Assembly (NCBI GenBank): GCA_964019165.1
Contig: OZ025287.1
Span: forward strand, 2,966,017-3,030,016
Origin: Mastigias papua
Taxonomy: Eukaryota; Cnidaria; Scyphozoa; Rhizostomeae; Mastigiidae
Reading direction: 5' to 3'
DNA: 64,000 nt
Shown piece after piece: positions 11,363-22,942 of the stretch. Below the pieces are notes generated by a model. That model searched no databases and was not told the origin of the DNA. It saw nothing but the letters and a program-made list of their open reading frames with translations. The position numbers and the translations under genes are program-made. Every line of letters starts with the position of its first letter. Position 1 is the first letter of the stretch.

Positions 11363-14300
11363 GTATGAAAAGCCAAGAGAGAGATATGAGATCCCTTCAT
11401 CATTCAACAAACCATACAGCCCTGTTGGAGTTCCAGAGCTTCCAGCAGGTGATGATTCTGTTGGAGTTCCCATGGCTAGTCAGGCTTCAGATGAAAGTCA
11501 CGTATACGACAATCACCAAGAAGAATCTGCAGGGTTTTCACCCGAGATACACAGCGATACAGCATCACCATTGAGTGAGCAGGAGGAAGCTCAAAAAGAG
11601 GATTATGAATATAAGAAGTTGACACAGGATCAGGAAATGATGTACGAGAGAATTCAAAAGATACGACCAAGCGAATTACTTCCAGGTAACGAAGGAATGC
11701 CCGATGCTCAGTCAGGCATTGCTCGGAGCTTACATGAGGAAGTTCATCATAACGAAAAACGAACGAAAACAGAGAAAAAGGAGGAAAAGAAAGATACAAA
11801 GAAGAAAGCAAAGAATGCATCTAAAAGTAAAGGGAAGAAAAATGAAGAGAGAAAAGGAATTGTGTCAGATGCAACATCTCTAAATGATGCCGCTGGAAAA
11901 GTACCGATTGTTAATGAGATAGATAAAAGCAATAAACAAGAGAAAACGGCGACAAATGCAAAATCAAAATCTTCAAATAATTTTAGCAACACAAAGAAGC
12001 ATTTTGGTCTCCCGGCAAAAGATAAATTGAAAATGTTGGGCAAAAAGTCACGAATTACAAGGAGAAGTACAAAAGAGAAAACTTCCAAGAAAAAAAGCTT
12101 AACTCCTGAAAAAGAGAAACACCAGGAAGCAGGAAGAAAGAATGTCGTCATAGTGAACAGACCACCAATTCTGTATCACCCCCCTCCAGAGATCTACCAT
12201 AGACCACCTATTGTGCTTCATCGCCCACCAATACTGGTTCAAAGACCAGCAATTGTCTACCATCAACCACCTGTTATCGTGCATCGGCCAGCTGTCTTGT
12301 ACAAGCAGCCACCTCTAGTGTTCCATCAGCCACCCCCAGTTGTAAGTCAGCCTATGCTCCACTCCCACGATATGTTTGCGACGAAGCCTACCATGCAACA
12401 TGTTCAATCTAAGGTAATCCCTGCAGGTACACTCTTTGGATTGCCTCATGCTTCTAGATGGAGCCCTGATGCGCAAACTGTAGTAGACACCCATGACTCT
12501 CCAGCTTACACAGGATCCATTCTTGGTAGTCACGATGATGACCACCAAAATGGCGGTGTAGTCCTGTTTGGCCAAGCACACACGCGAGGTCTTGAATTAA
12601 GCGATAACAATGCAGATGCAGAAGATGATGATGATGATGACACTGCAGTGGGTGAGCAGAAATCCGGAATCCCTAAAGCAAAAGGGAAGCAGAACACCAA
12701 AGGAACTAAGAAAGCGTCTTTACCAAAATTGCACAAGAAAACAAAACGAGAAGCACCGAGCAATGTACCAGTAAGCGAGAGCAAGAATAGCACAGGGACA
12801 CAACAGAGCCAAAATAGCACTAAAAGAAGTGAGACAGCAAAAGCAGAGGACCCAAAACAGGGGAAGAAGGGGACCAAAAAAGATGTTGTTGTAAATCGAC
12901 CCCCAATTATTTACCACCCTCCCCCTGAGATATACCACAGGCCAGATATTGTGATACATCGCCCACCAATTGTTATTCACAGGCCACCAATCATCTATCA
13001 CCAACCACCGGTTATAGTTCACCGTCCGGCTGTTGTTTATCATCAGCCTCCAATCGTTTTCCACCAACCTCCACCTGCCGTTCAGCAGCCACTACTTTAC
13101 TCTCATGATACCTTTGTAGTACACCCAAGCTTCGTCGCTCAGCATTTGGGCTCGATCCTAAGGACAGCACACCACTATGTTGGACCACCAAGGCTTCTTA
13201 CACATCTCGGACAGCCTCTGTTTGATGCAGCACATGCAGTTTCAGATCATACATATCCACATGAAGCACATAGCTATGATCTTTCACATATGGGCGGAGA
13301 AGAGAGTGATCAGTTTGGTGACCACCATGGAATAGCCCACTTTGGTGGATTTGGTGGCGTAGGACATTATGGACGGGATGCCTATGACGGTCAAGGCGTT
13401 GACGGACAATTTGGTCATTTTGGTGGTCTAGGCAACCTCGCTGGGGAAGGATCTCTCGCTGGGGAGGGACATTTCGGAGGATTTGGCCATTATGGGGGTG
13501 AAGGAGGCTTTGGCGGTGAAGGGCATTATGGAGGTGAAAGCTTTCTAGGAACTGGGTTTAACAGAGACAACTTAGCCGGAGTAGAAAATGAGGTAGAAGG
13601 CAATGAACAAGCAGCTGGTCTCATGACTGGTGCAGGAGCTTTTGGGGGGCAATATGGAGGAGCAATTGCAAAGAGATCACAAGTTGAGCATGCAGAGAAG
13701 AGAGGCCAGACAGAAGGTACAGTTAAATACCAAGATATAGAAGGTGCCACAATTGTGCACCACCAAGAACCGATACATATATATCAAAACAGTCACAATC
13801 CCCAAGGGTATGGTGCTACAACCCATGGTAGGTATGAAACCATCAGTCACGCTGGATTTGAGACTGTCGGGCATACTGGCTACCAAGGGGGCCATATTGT
13901 GGGTGCGTCGATTTTTAATCACGCAAATGCAATACCTGATGCAACGCAAGTCCACCAAGAAATCCACGATGAACACGCAGCAGTGTATCATACTGATGAG
14001 CCTGTACAAATACCAGATGATGCAATGCACGTAGAGGGCACGCCCACGCGTATCGTTCAAACATCCCAACAAGTCATTCACCAACCCGTCGTATACCATC
14101 AGGATTCTCCCACTATTTTGCACCCAGTATACGATGAAGTTGACGCTCCAACTGGGCACACCTCATCTGAGGGGTATGTTCCAGATGAAGGCTCAGCTAC
14201 CCACTACATCCACTATCATCCCCTAACTATACACCATCACCATATTCATCATTTCCATATTCTAAAACCGGACGACGAAGATACTATTGATGACAAACCG

Positions 14301-14418
14301 GTTCATATACATCACAAACAGACACATAACCACCACGTACATCATTACAATTTCATAACTGATCATGATCCGACAATAAAGAGAAAGTCTGTCATCCGAC
14401 GCTCTGCAGCCTACCAAG
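11363..14418 (+). CDS. Exon 2: two His-Pro heptad arrays plus Gly- and His-rich tail
   Basis: About 1,019 codons between acceptor ACTTGCAG|GTATG (11362/11363) and donor CCAAG|GTACGC (14418/14419, phase 1, splitting Gly). Order of parts: an acidic Pro/Ser/Glu opening, a Lys/Glu-rich stretch ending RITRRSTKEK, heptad array 1 (12141-12346) and its cap SHDMF. Then a linker with a poly-Asp run (about 12625-12640) and KTKREAPSN, heptad array 2 (12883-13089) and cap SHDTF. A Gly/Phe/His-rich region follows (about 13300-13660), then KRSQVEHAEKRG with dibasic sites. The His/Tyr/Gln-rich tail includes HHHHIHHFHIL (about 14225-14265) and ends in KRKSVIRRSAAYQ. Both arrays are of the NRPP-start type also seen in exons 5 and 11. 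There is almost no Cys. A structural or metal-binding role is inferred only. Confidence 0.8.
12141..12346 (+). repeat. His-Pro heptad array 1
   Basis: About nine 7-residue units starting [42 protein letters not shown] and so on. The cap motif SHDMF follows about 12 nt later. Confidence 0.85.
12883..13089 (+). repeat. His-Pro heptad array 2
   Basis: Nine units starting [63 protein letters not shown], then QQPLLYSHDTF. This is the cleanest example of the heptad period. Confidence 0.88.
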
Positions 14419-14511
14419 GTACGCTAACAATCTTTTAACTGACTCTAATGTCATAGAATCATTGGACATATGATTTACATCTGATAGAAATGCTTGCTCC
14501 TATTGGATGAA

Positions 14512-14679
14512 AATTCTCTAAGGTATTACTACGACCCACATGACAGACTAGCACATTTAGAACGCATAGTGTGTACTGCACGGAGAATATATTATCCAGT
14601 GATCTCACGTGCCTATGTCCAATCCATTGTGAGGAACAGCTGCAAATTGCATAAATACGCTTACGCTCCATTTTCATAG
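14512..14679 (+). mobile_element. Possible BEL/Pao-like integrase fragment (decayed)
   Basis: A short open frame (about 56 codons) ends with ARRIYYPVISRAYVQSIVRN and then C-K-L-H-K-Y. The pattern of an aromatic pair, a Gly/Ser-Arg step, V-x-S-I-[VI]-R-x-[CS] and a following Cys resembles the zinc-binding N-terminus of BEL/Pao and Gypsy-type integrases. The frame is short, the second Cys is missing, and no reverse transcriptase or LTR is visible. It could be chance. It lies in intron 2 of the giant gene. Confidence 0.3.
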
Positions 14680-15245
14680 CAAGAATGATCAAATTGAAAC
14701 TGCGACATGATTTGCAAGTAACAAAACTTAGACAAGCTCCCTCTTAAGATTCCAGAGCTAACAGTTTGATTTGCTAGTTTGATGACTCAAAGATATAGTA
14801 TATAGTCAAATATACGCAAAATAAAGACACCACAAAATTACAACCATAACACAACGTTAAATTTGAATAAGGCAAACTATTGCGAACAAATAACCCACAT
14901 ATAACCACATTTGTACCATGAAAATACGCTGAATCATTGGTATGTCCCCAACCCCCTCCACTTCCCCAGTAAAGTATTCATTGATGAAGGAATTGACGAA
15001 CATGCATAGCCCATATTAAATCTGATCTGAACCGTAACGACATGAAAGGAGAAGCACTCAAATGCCATGAGATCTCCTTGCATCCCAGAACTTTTTGCAC
15101 ATACCTTAGAAATCAGTTTGTTGAAATAGGTTCACTTGATATGCCAATGATTCTATGAACTAACACTACTAATCGCTGAATTCTTTCTCCAAACTATCTA
15201 AGCATATAATACATATTAGTTGCCAAATGCCTGTCTCTATTACAG

Positions 15246-15571
15246 AACCCATTCACTTTGTACTGTCTATGATGCGAGCTTTGTATGTAAAATACGCTTA
15301 CTCTGTGCAAATATCTATCCTCTGATCCTTGTTTTATTCAAGTACAAAACAAAGGCCTTTGCAAGGTATTCTCAACATAACTATTACTAGTATATCCAAT
15401 TTGTAAGAAACCCATTCACTTTGTACTGTCTATGATGCGAGCTTTGTATGTAAAATACGCTTACTCTGTGCAAACATCTATCCTCTAATCCTTGTTTTAT
15501 TCAAGTACAAGATAAAGGCCTTTGCAAGGTATTCTCAACATAACTATTACTAGCATATCCAATTTGCAATA
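15246..15571. repeat. 163-bp tandem duplication
   Basis: CCCATTCACTTTGTACTGTC occurs at 15248 and again at 15411. The whole 163-bp unit, up to TATCCAATTTG, is repeated with a few substitutions (for example TATCTATCCTCTGATCC against CATCTATCCTCTAATCC). Confidence 0.85.
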
Positions 15572-15802
15572 CGCACGGCTTGGAAGATGACGTATAGTGA
15601 GCCCTCCAAGCAAAACCCTTATGGCATCAAAAGTTGCAGTGCCTCATCAGTTGCCTACTGTATATGTGTCGTCGTGACAGATTATTCCCCCTGTCGTCGT
15701 GAAAGATTACCCCCCCCTTGATGCTCCCTCCCCTTGACTCACAAGACATCATTGCATTACATCATTAACGAAAACTGAATGTGTATTGCTTTACTTTGAA
15801 AT

Positions 15803-16045
15803 AAATTGCAAGACATTGTAAGACATTGCAAGACATTGCAAGATATTGCAAGTTAATGCAGGTGGTAGGGCGAACACAATAAGTGCTCTTGATATTGCAA
15901 GACATTGTCAGACATTGCAAAACATTGTCAGGTATTGCAAGACATTGCCAGACATTGCAAAACATTGTCAGGTATTGCAAGACATTGCCAGACATTGCAA
16001 GACATTGTCAGGTATTGCAGGACATTGCCAGATACTGCTAGATAT
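15803..16045. repeat. 10-bp GACATTGCAA minisatellite with 40-bp higher-order unit
   Basis: Runs of GACATTGCAA, GACATTGTCA and GGTATTGCAA follow one another, interrupted at about 15850-15890. Within 15893-16045 a 40-bp block of four such decamers repeats with few changes. Confidence 0.8.
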
Positions 16046-16725
16046 TACAGATCGTAGGGGAACACAATATGTGCTGTTGGTATACAGTTGGCCCTTGCAA
16101 ATGCCCTTTACCGAATATTAAACAAAGCACATATTAATGCGGTATACTTTTTATAAGCATACATACATCTACTTATTGCTTCATTTCCTATTATGAAATT
16201 CAACGGCGTTACGGACGGATAATCGATACCTTGAAGGCCAGAAAAAATGAATCAAACATTGCTTTAAAATGAGCTTTCTCTTCATTGCCCTCCTTGGGGT
16301 TAGGAGTACTGAAAACACTAGCTTGCAGGTCGTTAGATGTAAAAGGCAAAAGTCATGAGCGATTAAAATCATGAGGTTGTATGTTTGAAATGACAATTAA
16401 ACAAAGGTTCGAGATGAGTCACATCCAAAATCCGAGGAGCACTCAAAAGATAAATTGCAAACTTTAATTCAAGAAAATTTGAAGTGCAGATGATCTTGAA
16501 TGCAGTTCAACGTATGAAACATCAACAGAGCTTTACTTCTAATACAAATATATATAATCCATTGACTGCTCAGACAAAAGAAATCTACTATTATGATATA
16601 ATGACAAGATTCTATAAATCTATAGAGGACATAACATATTGTAGCAAAATATAATATTATATGATATAAGGAAATGAATGGTAAATATGTCTCCGAGGAC
16701 ATTAACAAGAAATTTTCATTAATAG

Positions 16726-17121
16726 GGGTTCCTGACATAGCCAATTATATTAATGGTGCAGTTGGGCCAAACGGAGAAGTAATGCCATCCCAAGATGAAG
16801 GTGAGCTAGAGAAAGGCATCGCACCAGAGCGGGATGCGCCACTAGTTGAACCTGCATCCCAAGACAAAGAGGAGATGGGTGCGTATGAGAATGCACAGGA
16901 GTTTCAGCCAGTGATGCCTGTACAATCACAAGCATTCATGGGAAACACCCAAAACGTGCTTGGGCCAATGGTGCCGATGGCTCAAGGAGCCTACCCTGTT
17001 CCAGAAACAGAAGATGGATACGGAGGAAATTCAGTTGTAAGATCGCATGTGCCAGGGGGCAACAAAGATGCAAAGCACAACAAAAAGGAAAGTAATGGAA
17101 ACAAAAAACAGTGCATTAATG
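16726..17121 (+). CDS. Exon 3: Pro/Glu/Met/Gln-rich linker exon of the giant gene
   Basis: A 396-bp exon between TTCATTAATAG|GGG (16725/16726) and AATG|GTATGC (17121/17122), phase 1 at both ends, splitting Gly codons. It encodes about 132 residues starting GVPDIANYINGAVGPNGEV, then acidic and Pro/Gln/Met-rich sequence and a Lys/Asn-rich end with one Cys (KKQCIN). It has no heptad array. The donor GTATGC matches those of exons 1 and 10. An earlier donor, GTAAGA at 17037, exists but would give phase 0, which does not fit the phase-1 acceptor of exon 4. It is the first exon of the first 1-1-0 cassette. Confidence 0.65.
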
Positions 17122-17589
17122 GTATGCCGGCATTTACGCCAGTTTTTAATAGACTTAATCAATGCTTCGAACATTTATCCCTTCCTAGCCGGTTTCCAAA
17201 CAAAGAAATATGAATAAAAGAGAATATATAATGGACAGCCTTCCAGCATAATGATGGTTCTACTGTCTTAAGGGTCCCGTCAGAAAGAACGAGAGCACAA
17301 TAATAATCGTTCTTCATTAGAAATGACAGGACTTTTAGCAAAAGAAATTGTTTATTTCATATTTCTCATTTATAAGAGAAAAATTCATGGATGTTGGGAC
17401 TAGTGTAGTCAAGTTCTCACACTCTTTGTTTTATTCTAATGTTAGTGTTTTTCTACAAAGTTTTAAGTCTCTTGCTTATCACACAGTACAATGCTAGAAT
17501 TTACTGTTCAACAACTGTCCATGCAAAACACTGTGACACTCCAATTACCTTCAAACATTTCAGACACACGTCATCAATTTGCATCATAG

Positions 17590-18224
17590 GTAACCTTGGG
17601 TTAGATGGGGTTAATATCGGCTGTGGGGCCGAGGCAGTTCAAGGTGGATATAATATTGGAAATGGAGCCTTTGGCTACCCGAGCTTTGGGCACGGATACG
17701 AAGATGGAGGCCATAGTTTTGGAATCATTGGTGGATACGGAAATGCTTTCCATGAAGACCATGGTGTTAATACCGTTTATCACAGACCGCCTATGGTTGT
17801 CCATCAGCCACCAGATCTCGTCCACAGACCTGATATTGTCCTACACCGAGCGCCAATTGTCGTTCACCAAAGACCAGTCATCTACCACCAAGCCCCAGTG
17901 GTTGTACACAAGCCTCCAGTTGTTATTCATCAATCCCCTGTGGTTGTGCACCCCGTAATACATCATCATAAATTTGTGACGCATCATGTCCACGATATCC
18001 ACGTTGTACCAGTGGCTCACCACAACCACTGCGGATGTCAAGGCAAAAAAGACTGCATCTGTGATACAAGCAATGACGAAACAAATGATGTTGCGGAGGA
18101 GGCAGAGGAAGCAGAGACAGAGAAGAAATCTGTAAGACCAAAAAAGAGTAGCAAGGAAGAGCGGACTATTCGATCACTTGTTGAAGATATTCAGAACGTC
18201 ATAAAGGAGAAAGTGCGCCGAGAG
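17590..18224 (+). CDS. Exon 4: heptad array with His-rich and Cys-cluster tail
   Basis: A 635-bp exon between TTGCATCATAG|GT (17589/17590) and CGAGAG|GTAATA (18224/18225). It enters at phase 1 (Gly) and leaves at phase 0 after Glu. It opens GNLGLDGVNIGCGAEAVQG, followed by a Gly/Tyr/His stretch and a diverged heptad array (17767-17970) ending in HPVIHHHKFVTHHVHDIH. The only Cys cluster in the gene follows: HCGCQGKKDCIC (about 18023-18058). The end is acidic then basic (EKKSVRPKKSSKEERTIRSL). Heptads here use HRAPIVV, HQRPVIY and HQAPVVV, so it is the most diverged array. Second exon of cassette 1. Confidence 0.75.
17767..17970 (+). repeat. His-Pro heptad array 3 (diverged)
   Basis: About nine units including HRPPMVV, HQPPDLV, HRPDIVL, HRAPIVV, HQRPVIY, HQAPVVV, HKPPVVI and HQSPVVV. 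The usual SHD cap is absent and replaced by a His-rich run. Confidence 0.8.
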
Positions 18225-19008
18225 GTAATAAAATTAACTTATTCTCTTCATACAAATGAACAACTGACAAAGATAATGAATAGTTATTAACATATGAAAA
18301 TGATAGCATAATCTTTCGTGGCAGCATCTTCTGGAACTACTTGCAGAATGATACTTGAGTTGCAACATCCTTCTGCTCTTTATGAAATGTATAGAATGTT
18401 GTATTGAAAGCACTGTAACGGCAAAATTTGCAAGAAATAAATGCATGCTCTTCATATGTATATATCTTCTTAGCTTCCCAGTATTAATCATTGTTATAAA
18501 CATTTGGTGTAAATTAGCCTGCATGCTAACTATGTATGTAAACAACAATCCATAAAGAATTCTATTCTACTATTTTCATTAATTTTATGATATTCCGTCC
18601 TATCCAACTAGATATTTAATCATAGTATAAACATACAGTACACTAACGTACAGGCATAAAGTACAAGTGAAATTGGCCCTAGCTCTAGCTATTTTTTCTC
18701 AGGATTTCAAAATTGCATCAGCGGAGTATACTACATCTTCTGCTCTAGAGATAAAGCATAGGCAGGTCCCGACAAATATTATTTTTAAAAGTTTTAGTTT
18801 GTTTTTCATCTTTTTTTTCTTTGTTCTGGGTTATCGCTTGTAAAATACGCTGGTTGTTTATCTTTTTGACTGTATGGTAACCCAGGCTAGCCAATAACAA
18901 TATCCTGTAGAAAATGCATTAAAAATGGGCACATATAATGTTGAATAACATATTTGCAGAGGACCAAATAACTCCTATGGTGACAAAGTGACAACCTTCT
19001 TGTTTCAG

Positions 19009-19537
19009 GTTAAGGAAACTGCTGAGCCAAAGACGAACGCTAAGCCACGCACAAAAAAGGCAACTGTCCCAAAATCAAAAGAGAAGGGAATCGAGAAATT
19101 CAAGACAGGTAAGAAGAAGAAGAAGGATGTTGTGGTAAACCGACCACCTATCATCTATCATCCTCCTCCGGAGATTTACCACAGACCTGATATTGTCGTG
19201 CACAGACCACCACTACTCATCCATCGCCCATCCATCATCTATCACCAACCCCCTGTCATTGTCCACCGACCAGCTGTCGTATATCATCAACCACCATTGG
19301 TCTTCCATCAACCACCACCCGCCGTACAGCAGCCGCTACTCGTATCGCACGACTCATTCGCAATGCATCCTTCCAGTAGCTACACGCACATGGGTTCAGT
19401 CGTTAATAAGATAGGTGCCTACGTCGGTGTGCCACACGGTCCGATACTTGGATACCCACATAATCAATTCTATGGCCCAACTGGATACACGAATGGAGCA
19501 GGCAGCTACTCCGACTACGGACCAGTACCATACACAG
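19009..19537 (+). CDS. Exon 5: Lys-rich linker and NRPP-type heptad array
   Basis: A 529-bp exon between CTTGTTTCAG|GTT (19008/19009, phase 0) and ACACAG|GTTAAT (19537/19538, phase 1). It begins VKETAEPKTNAKPRTKKATV, a Lys-rich linker that runs into KKKKKDVVVNRPP. Heptad array 4 (19126-19332), cap SHDSF, and a Gly/Tyr-rich tail with YVGVP follow. The array and tail resemble exon 2 array 2 and exon 11. The donor GTTAAT is weak, but its position and phase fit exon 6. The first residue after the intron is Val, as in exons 8 and 11. Third exon of cassette 1. Confidence 0.78.
19126..19332 (+). repeat. His-Pro heptad array 4
   Basis: Nine units [63 protein letters not shown]. Nearly identical in order to array 2. 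Confidence 0.88.
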
Positions 19538-20455
19538 GTTAATATTGTTATCCGTACTATTGACGCAACCTGTCACGACAATATCTGGTCACAGGGCGGT
19601 GTGGATGGGTCAAAATAATCAGAAAAAACAGCCTCAACTCTTGAATCAAAAGTGACACATCTATGCTTTGGCCCACAAGTGTTTTCTCGTTCACATTATT
19701 TTCTTCTTCCAATCCATGCCGCCTATGATCAACTCATTTATGATCAAATACCATTGACAATTAAATTAACTTAAGTGTAACACTAATGAACGTATACGCC
19801 TAGATCAGGTTATTGATATTTAAACCTGAGCACTAGAGAGTAAACCTACACTTGACTGCAAAGTGTATATAAAGGACCAACTGACTTAACATTTAAATCT
19901 CATTACTCATTTATATCATCATCACATAATCATTGTTCTACATATTTATCCACGAATATCCTATAAACAGTAATAAATTCAAAAGTTTGAACTATTATTT
20001 CTAAATAGAAAGTAAACAAGAAACCTATGCTGCTCTAGTTAGGGCTCGGCACTGTATACCTTTGAAGAAATACCATACGGTTTCCTCTTTTAAAGTTGAG
20101 ATTGTGGAACACATTCTGGTGTGAACTAGCCTTTTTAGCCCGTGTTTTAGCTCCTTGCTGAAGGGGGCAGTTACATTATATAAATAAAAAAGGTAGTGCT
20201 TTATCAATGTCCATAGTTAAGATACATTGCAAGACTATGGGTAGAACACTGAACAGGGGAAATACAATAGTACCCCATGATAATCGGTATAGCATGAAGA
20301 AATATATGAAAGTCGAAAGGAAGTGTGTGAAAAGGGCTTCGTAGTACAAACATCAATACTGCAAGAAAGAGCAGAAATACTGTACAACATATCGAGGAGA
20401 TTTTTCGTCCAACATTTATCAGCGGGTGAACTGTCGTATACGACGCTCGATAGAG

Positions 20456-20608
20456 TATGAAACGTCGGATAAGACACTCATTGGAGTATGCAACGTCAAA
20501 CAAGACATTCGTTACAGCACAAAACGTAGGATACGAAATTCGCTAGAGTACGAAATGTAGGATACAGCACTCGTTACAGTATGAAATATCAGACATGACA
20601 GTCATTTC
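20456..20608. repeat. 31-bp minisatellite, five copies
   Basis: Units start at 20456, 20487, 20518, 20549 and 20580, an exact 31-bp spacing. Each has the pattern TATGAAACGTCGGATA, then AGACACTCRTTACAG-like sequence. A partial, more diverged unit precedes at about 20428. Confidence 0.85.
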
Positions 20609-21364
20609 ATTCCACTTTTCCATTCCATGTGATAAACCTATGTAATGTTAGCATATAAAATAACTCTAATTGAAAAATACCACTTATAACTAATTGAAAA
20701 AAAGATCGACTACACTAATGATAAATAATGAGAGAAAATGAGAAGTTGTGACTTTTTATTTAACTATCGCTATGCTATGTGTTATAATAACCATTTTCTT
20801 GCTGGAGAAACCTAAAATTAACGAAAAATTTTTACAATTAATTGTTTTGTAATATTTACACCATAATGTTTTGTAGATTTTTTCGAGTGCCTCGAGCTCT
20901 TCGTTATAGCCATGATATGCTATCCTCAGTGCATGTTTAGTCTCTCCATATATATCATTGCAAGCTACTTTGCTGCAAAAAAGCCACACCAACGGACATT
21001 ATTGGAAACTAGATATAGTATCATACTCATTAAAACTTCTTTCTTTCACGTATATGCTATCATAATCTGCCAAGTGCATTAGTCTCTTTGGTATATTTTT
21101 CTCTACATATCTGACATGTGAATCAAAACTAAGACTTATGTCGATATTGACACCAAGAAGCCTCATTTGCTATTTTTCGGGACTACCTGTCCGCTAACAT
21201 CTAAACTAAGTTCGATCATGATCTGAAATTTTCCTGGATTAGCAACTGCCCCATTGTCGTTAAGCCAAGTAGGGCACGAACCGAAAGGTGAAATGGATAG
21301 TATAATCCATCTTTGATGTGCATCTGGTTATTTATCCCGTTTACTTGTCGATTCAACTGCCCTA

Positions 21365-21480
21365 TCGTTCGCTACCTCACCTCGACAGTACGACAACTGT
21401 TAACCTCGAACGACTTTTCACTTCTCCTCGTCTACGTTTCCTGTAGGAATGCTGTCCGATAACTCGAACAAATTAAGACA
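21365..21480 (+). repeat. Dispersed repeat, copy 3 of 3
   Basis: Shares CGCTACCTC, CCTCGAACGAC and CTTCTCCTCGTCTACGTTTC with the copy at 9245-9350, in the same order, with a roughly 25-bp insertion between the first two motifs. Confidence 0.45.
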
Positions 21481-21839
21481 AACCCATACACATGATAAGT
21501 TAATAAAGAAGTAACATTGATTGCAAATTTTTTTCAACTGAAATCGTAGCTAAAAGAGAATGTATTTAAGAGAGGAAGGGTACCTTGCCAATATGTCCTT
21601 TTGATACCTTCGCCAAAATGTGTTGTTGTAGGAGCTCGAATGAAGCATTGGAAGAACACAATGTCTCCCAAACCAACCTGGAAGTAAAAATCATGTTAAG
21701 AACTAATAATATCGACAGCTCTTCATTAAAATTTGAAAATACGAAAACGTCCTGTTCCGATATCAAATATTGAGGCATATTTTACAAGGGGTATTGAGTT
21801 ATGAAAGCCATGGCATATATTTGCTCTGATTTATCGTAG

Positions 21840-22073
21840 GACCAGGTGGTGAAGGGCATGCATTTGGATACCACGGTGAATCACATGGCTTTGAAGGTGG
21901 AATAGGTCATGAAGGAGGTTACATCGGACACGGTGGATTTGCGGGACATGGATTCCCAGTTCATGGTGGGTACCATGATGAAAACCCAATGGCGAGAGAA
22001 TTCACACCAGACGCTCCTGGAGCTCCAACACCAGAGCCCATGCCTGAAAACGGTCTGAACGGTCCTATGCCAG
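21840..22073 (+). CDS. Exon 6: short Gly/His- then Pro-rich exon
   Basis: A 234-bp exon without any usable start codon, found by splice signals: ATTTATCGTAG|GA (21839/21840) and GCCAG|GTATGA (22073/22074), phase 1 at both ends with split Gly codons. It encodes GPGGEGHAFGYHGESHGFEG, then GGIGHEGGYIGHGGFAGHGF-type repeats, and ends in a Pro-rich PDAPGAPTPEPMPENGLN segment. That end leads smoothly into exon 7, which opens GGPDGIPEGGPEAPVPG. The composition matches the Gly/His repeats of exons 8-10. First exon of the second 1-1-0 cassette. Confidence 0.75.
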
Positions 22074-22942
22074 GTATGATCTAAGTGTCTTGGCTTACTA
22101 AACTAGCTATGCCAAGGGTTGGCAATGATATTTTCTAAAGGGCCACACGAGAAACAAGGAGCCTTGGGGAGCACCCGGCCAAACAGCTGGGTTCAACTCT
22201 ATAGAATGCTATTTGCATTTTATGTGCGTGAATAAACAATGGTATAGATAGAATGTTTTTATTTTGTAAATTCCAGTTAACTTTTCACGGGAGGCAAGTG
22301 TCAAACAAAAGGTCATGTGAGGTCCGTAGACCAATTTAGTCTTGGCGTCAGCAAATGACTGTTAGCTGCTATAGATCGAGCCGTCCTTAAAATAAGAGGT
22401 ACCGAAAACCAGATCTTTCTTTGTACTATACGACAGAGTTTGCAGCCACATTTTTCACATACCATGCGTTATAATAGCTTCATATTGAATAGCTTATGGC
22501 TCGAATTGACAGACAACATTTCTTTTCAAACATTTTGCACTTAAAGCAATAGCACATTGTGTATGGTACTGATTTCTAGAATCAAAAAGCTTTTGATGCA
22601 TATGCTATTGTAAAAGAAAGACCATTTGGGTAGCTTGGCTTGATATCCCTTTTCACAAATACAAGGGATGTCTCTGGATATTACTTTCAAACATAATATA
22701 TGAGGAAAGGCAAAGATAGTATAGTACCCTTTTCACTGTCTTTAGATTGACAGCTAACTCTCGAAGATTTTGGTGTATCAGGGTGTGCATTCCAAAGAAT
22801 GCCTACTGTAAGTTTCAATGAATTATTCCCGTCTCTTTCTGTTGCTATGCATTGGGGAAAATGAGAAGCAACCGGGGAGCAACCAACTGTAACGAAACAG
22901 TCATAACTACTACTGATCAAAAATTTCATTTACACCTGTTAG

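Larger units (their letters stand above)
14419..16725 (+). other. Intron 2 (phase 1), 2.3 kb
   Basis: Starts GTACGC and ends TTTTCATTAATAG. It contains a possible retroelement integrase relic (about 14512-14679), a 163-bp tandem duplication (15246-15571), a 25-bp duplicate (about 15666-15716) and a 10-bp-based minisatellite (15803-16045). Confidence 0.65.
19538..21839 (+). other. Intron 5 (phase 1), 2.3 kb
   Basis: Contains a 31-bp minisatellite (20456-20608) and a third, diverged copy of the dispersed repeat (21365-21480). No coding frame is supported. Confidence 0.6.

Noticed and set aside
11476..13067. Long minus-strand open frames opposite exon 2 (for example 11747-12151, 12530-12877, 12720-13067)
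   Set aside because: They mirror Lys/Glu-rich and His-Pro-rich coding on the plus strand. Their translations are low-complexity Phe/Leu/Ser or Trp/Asn/Met runs with no domain, and similar shadows appear opposite every array.
17037..17042. GTAAGA as the exon 3 donor
   Set aside because: Good match to consensus, but it gives phase 0, incompatible with the phase-1 acceptor of exon 4; GTATGC at 17122 fits.
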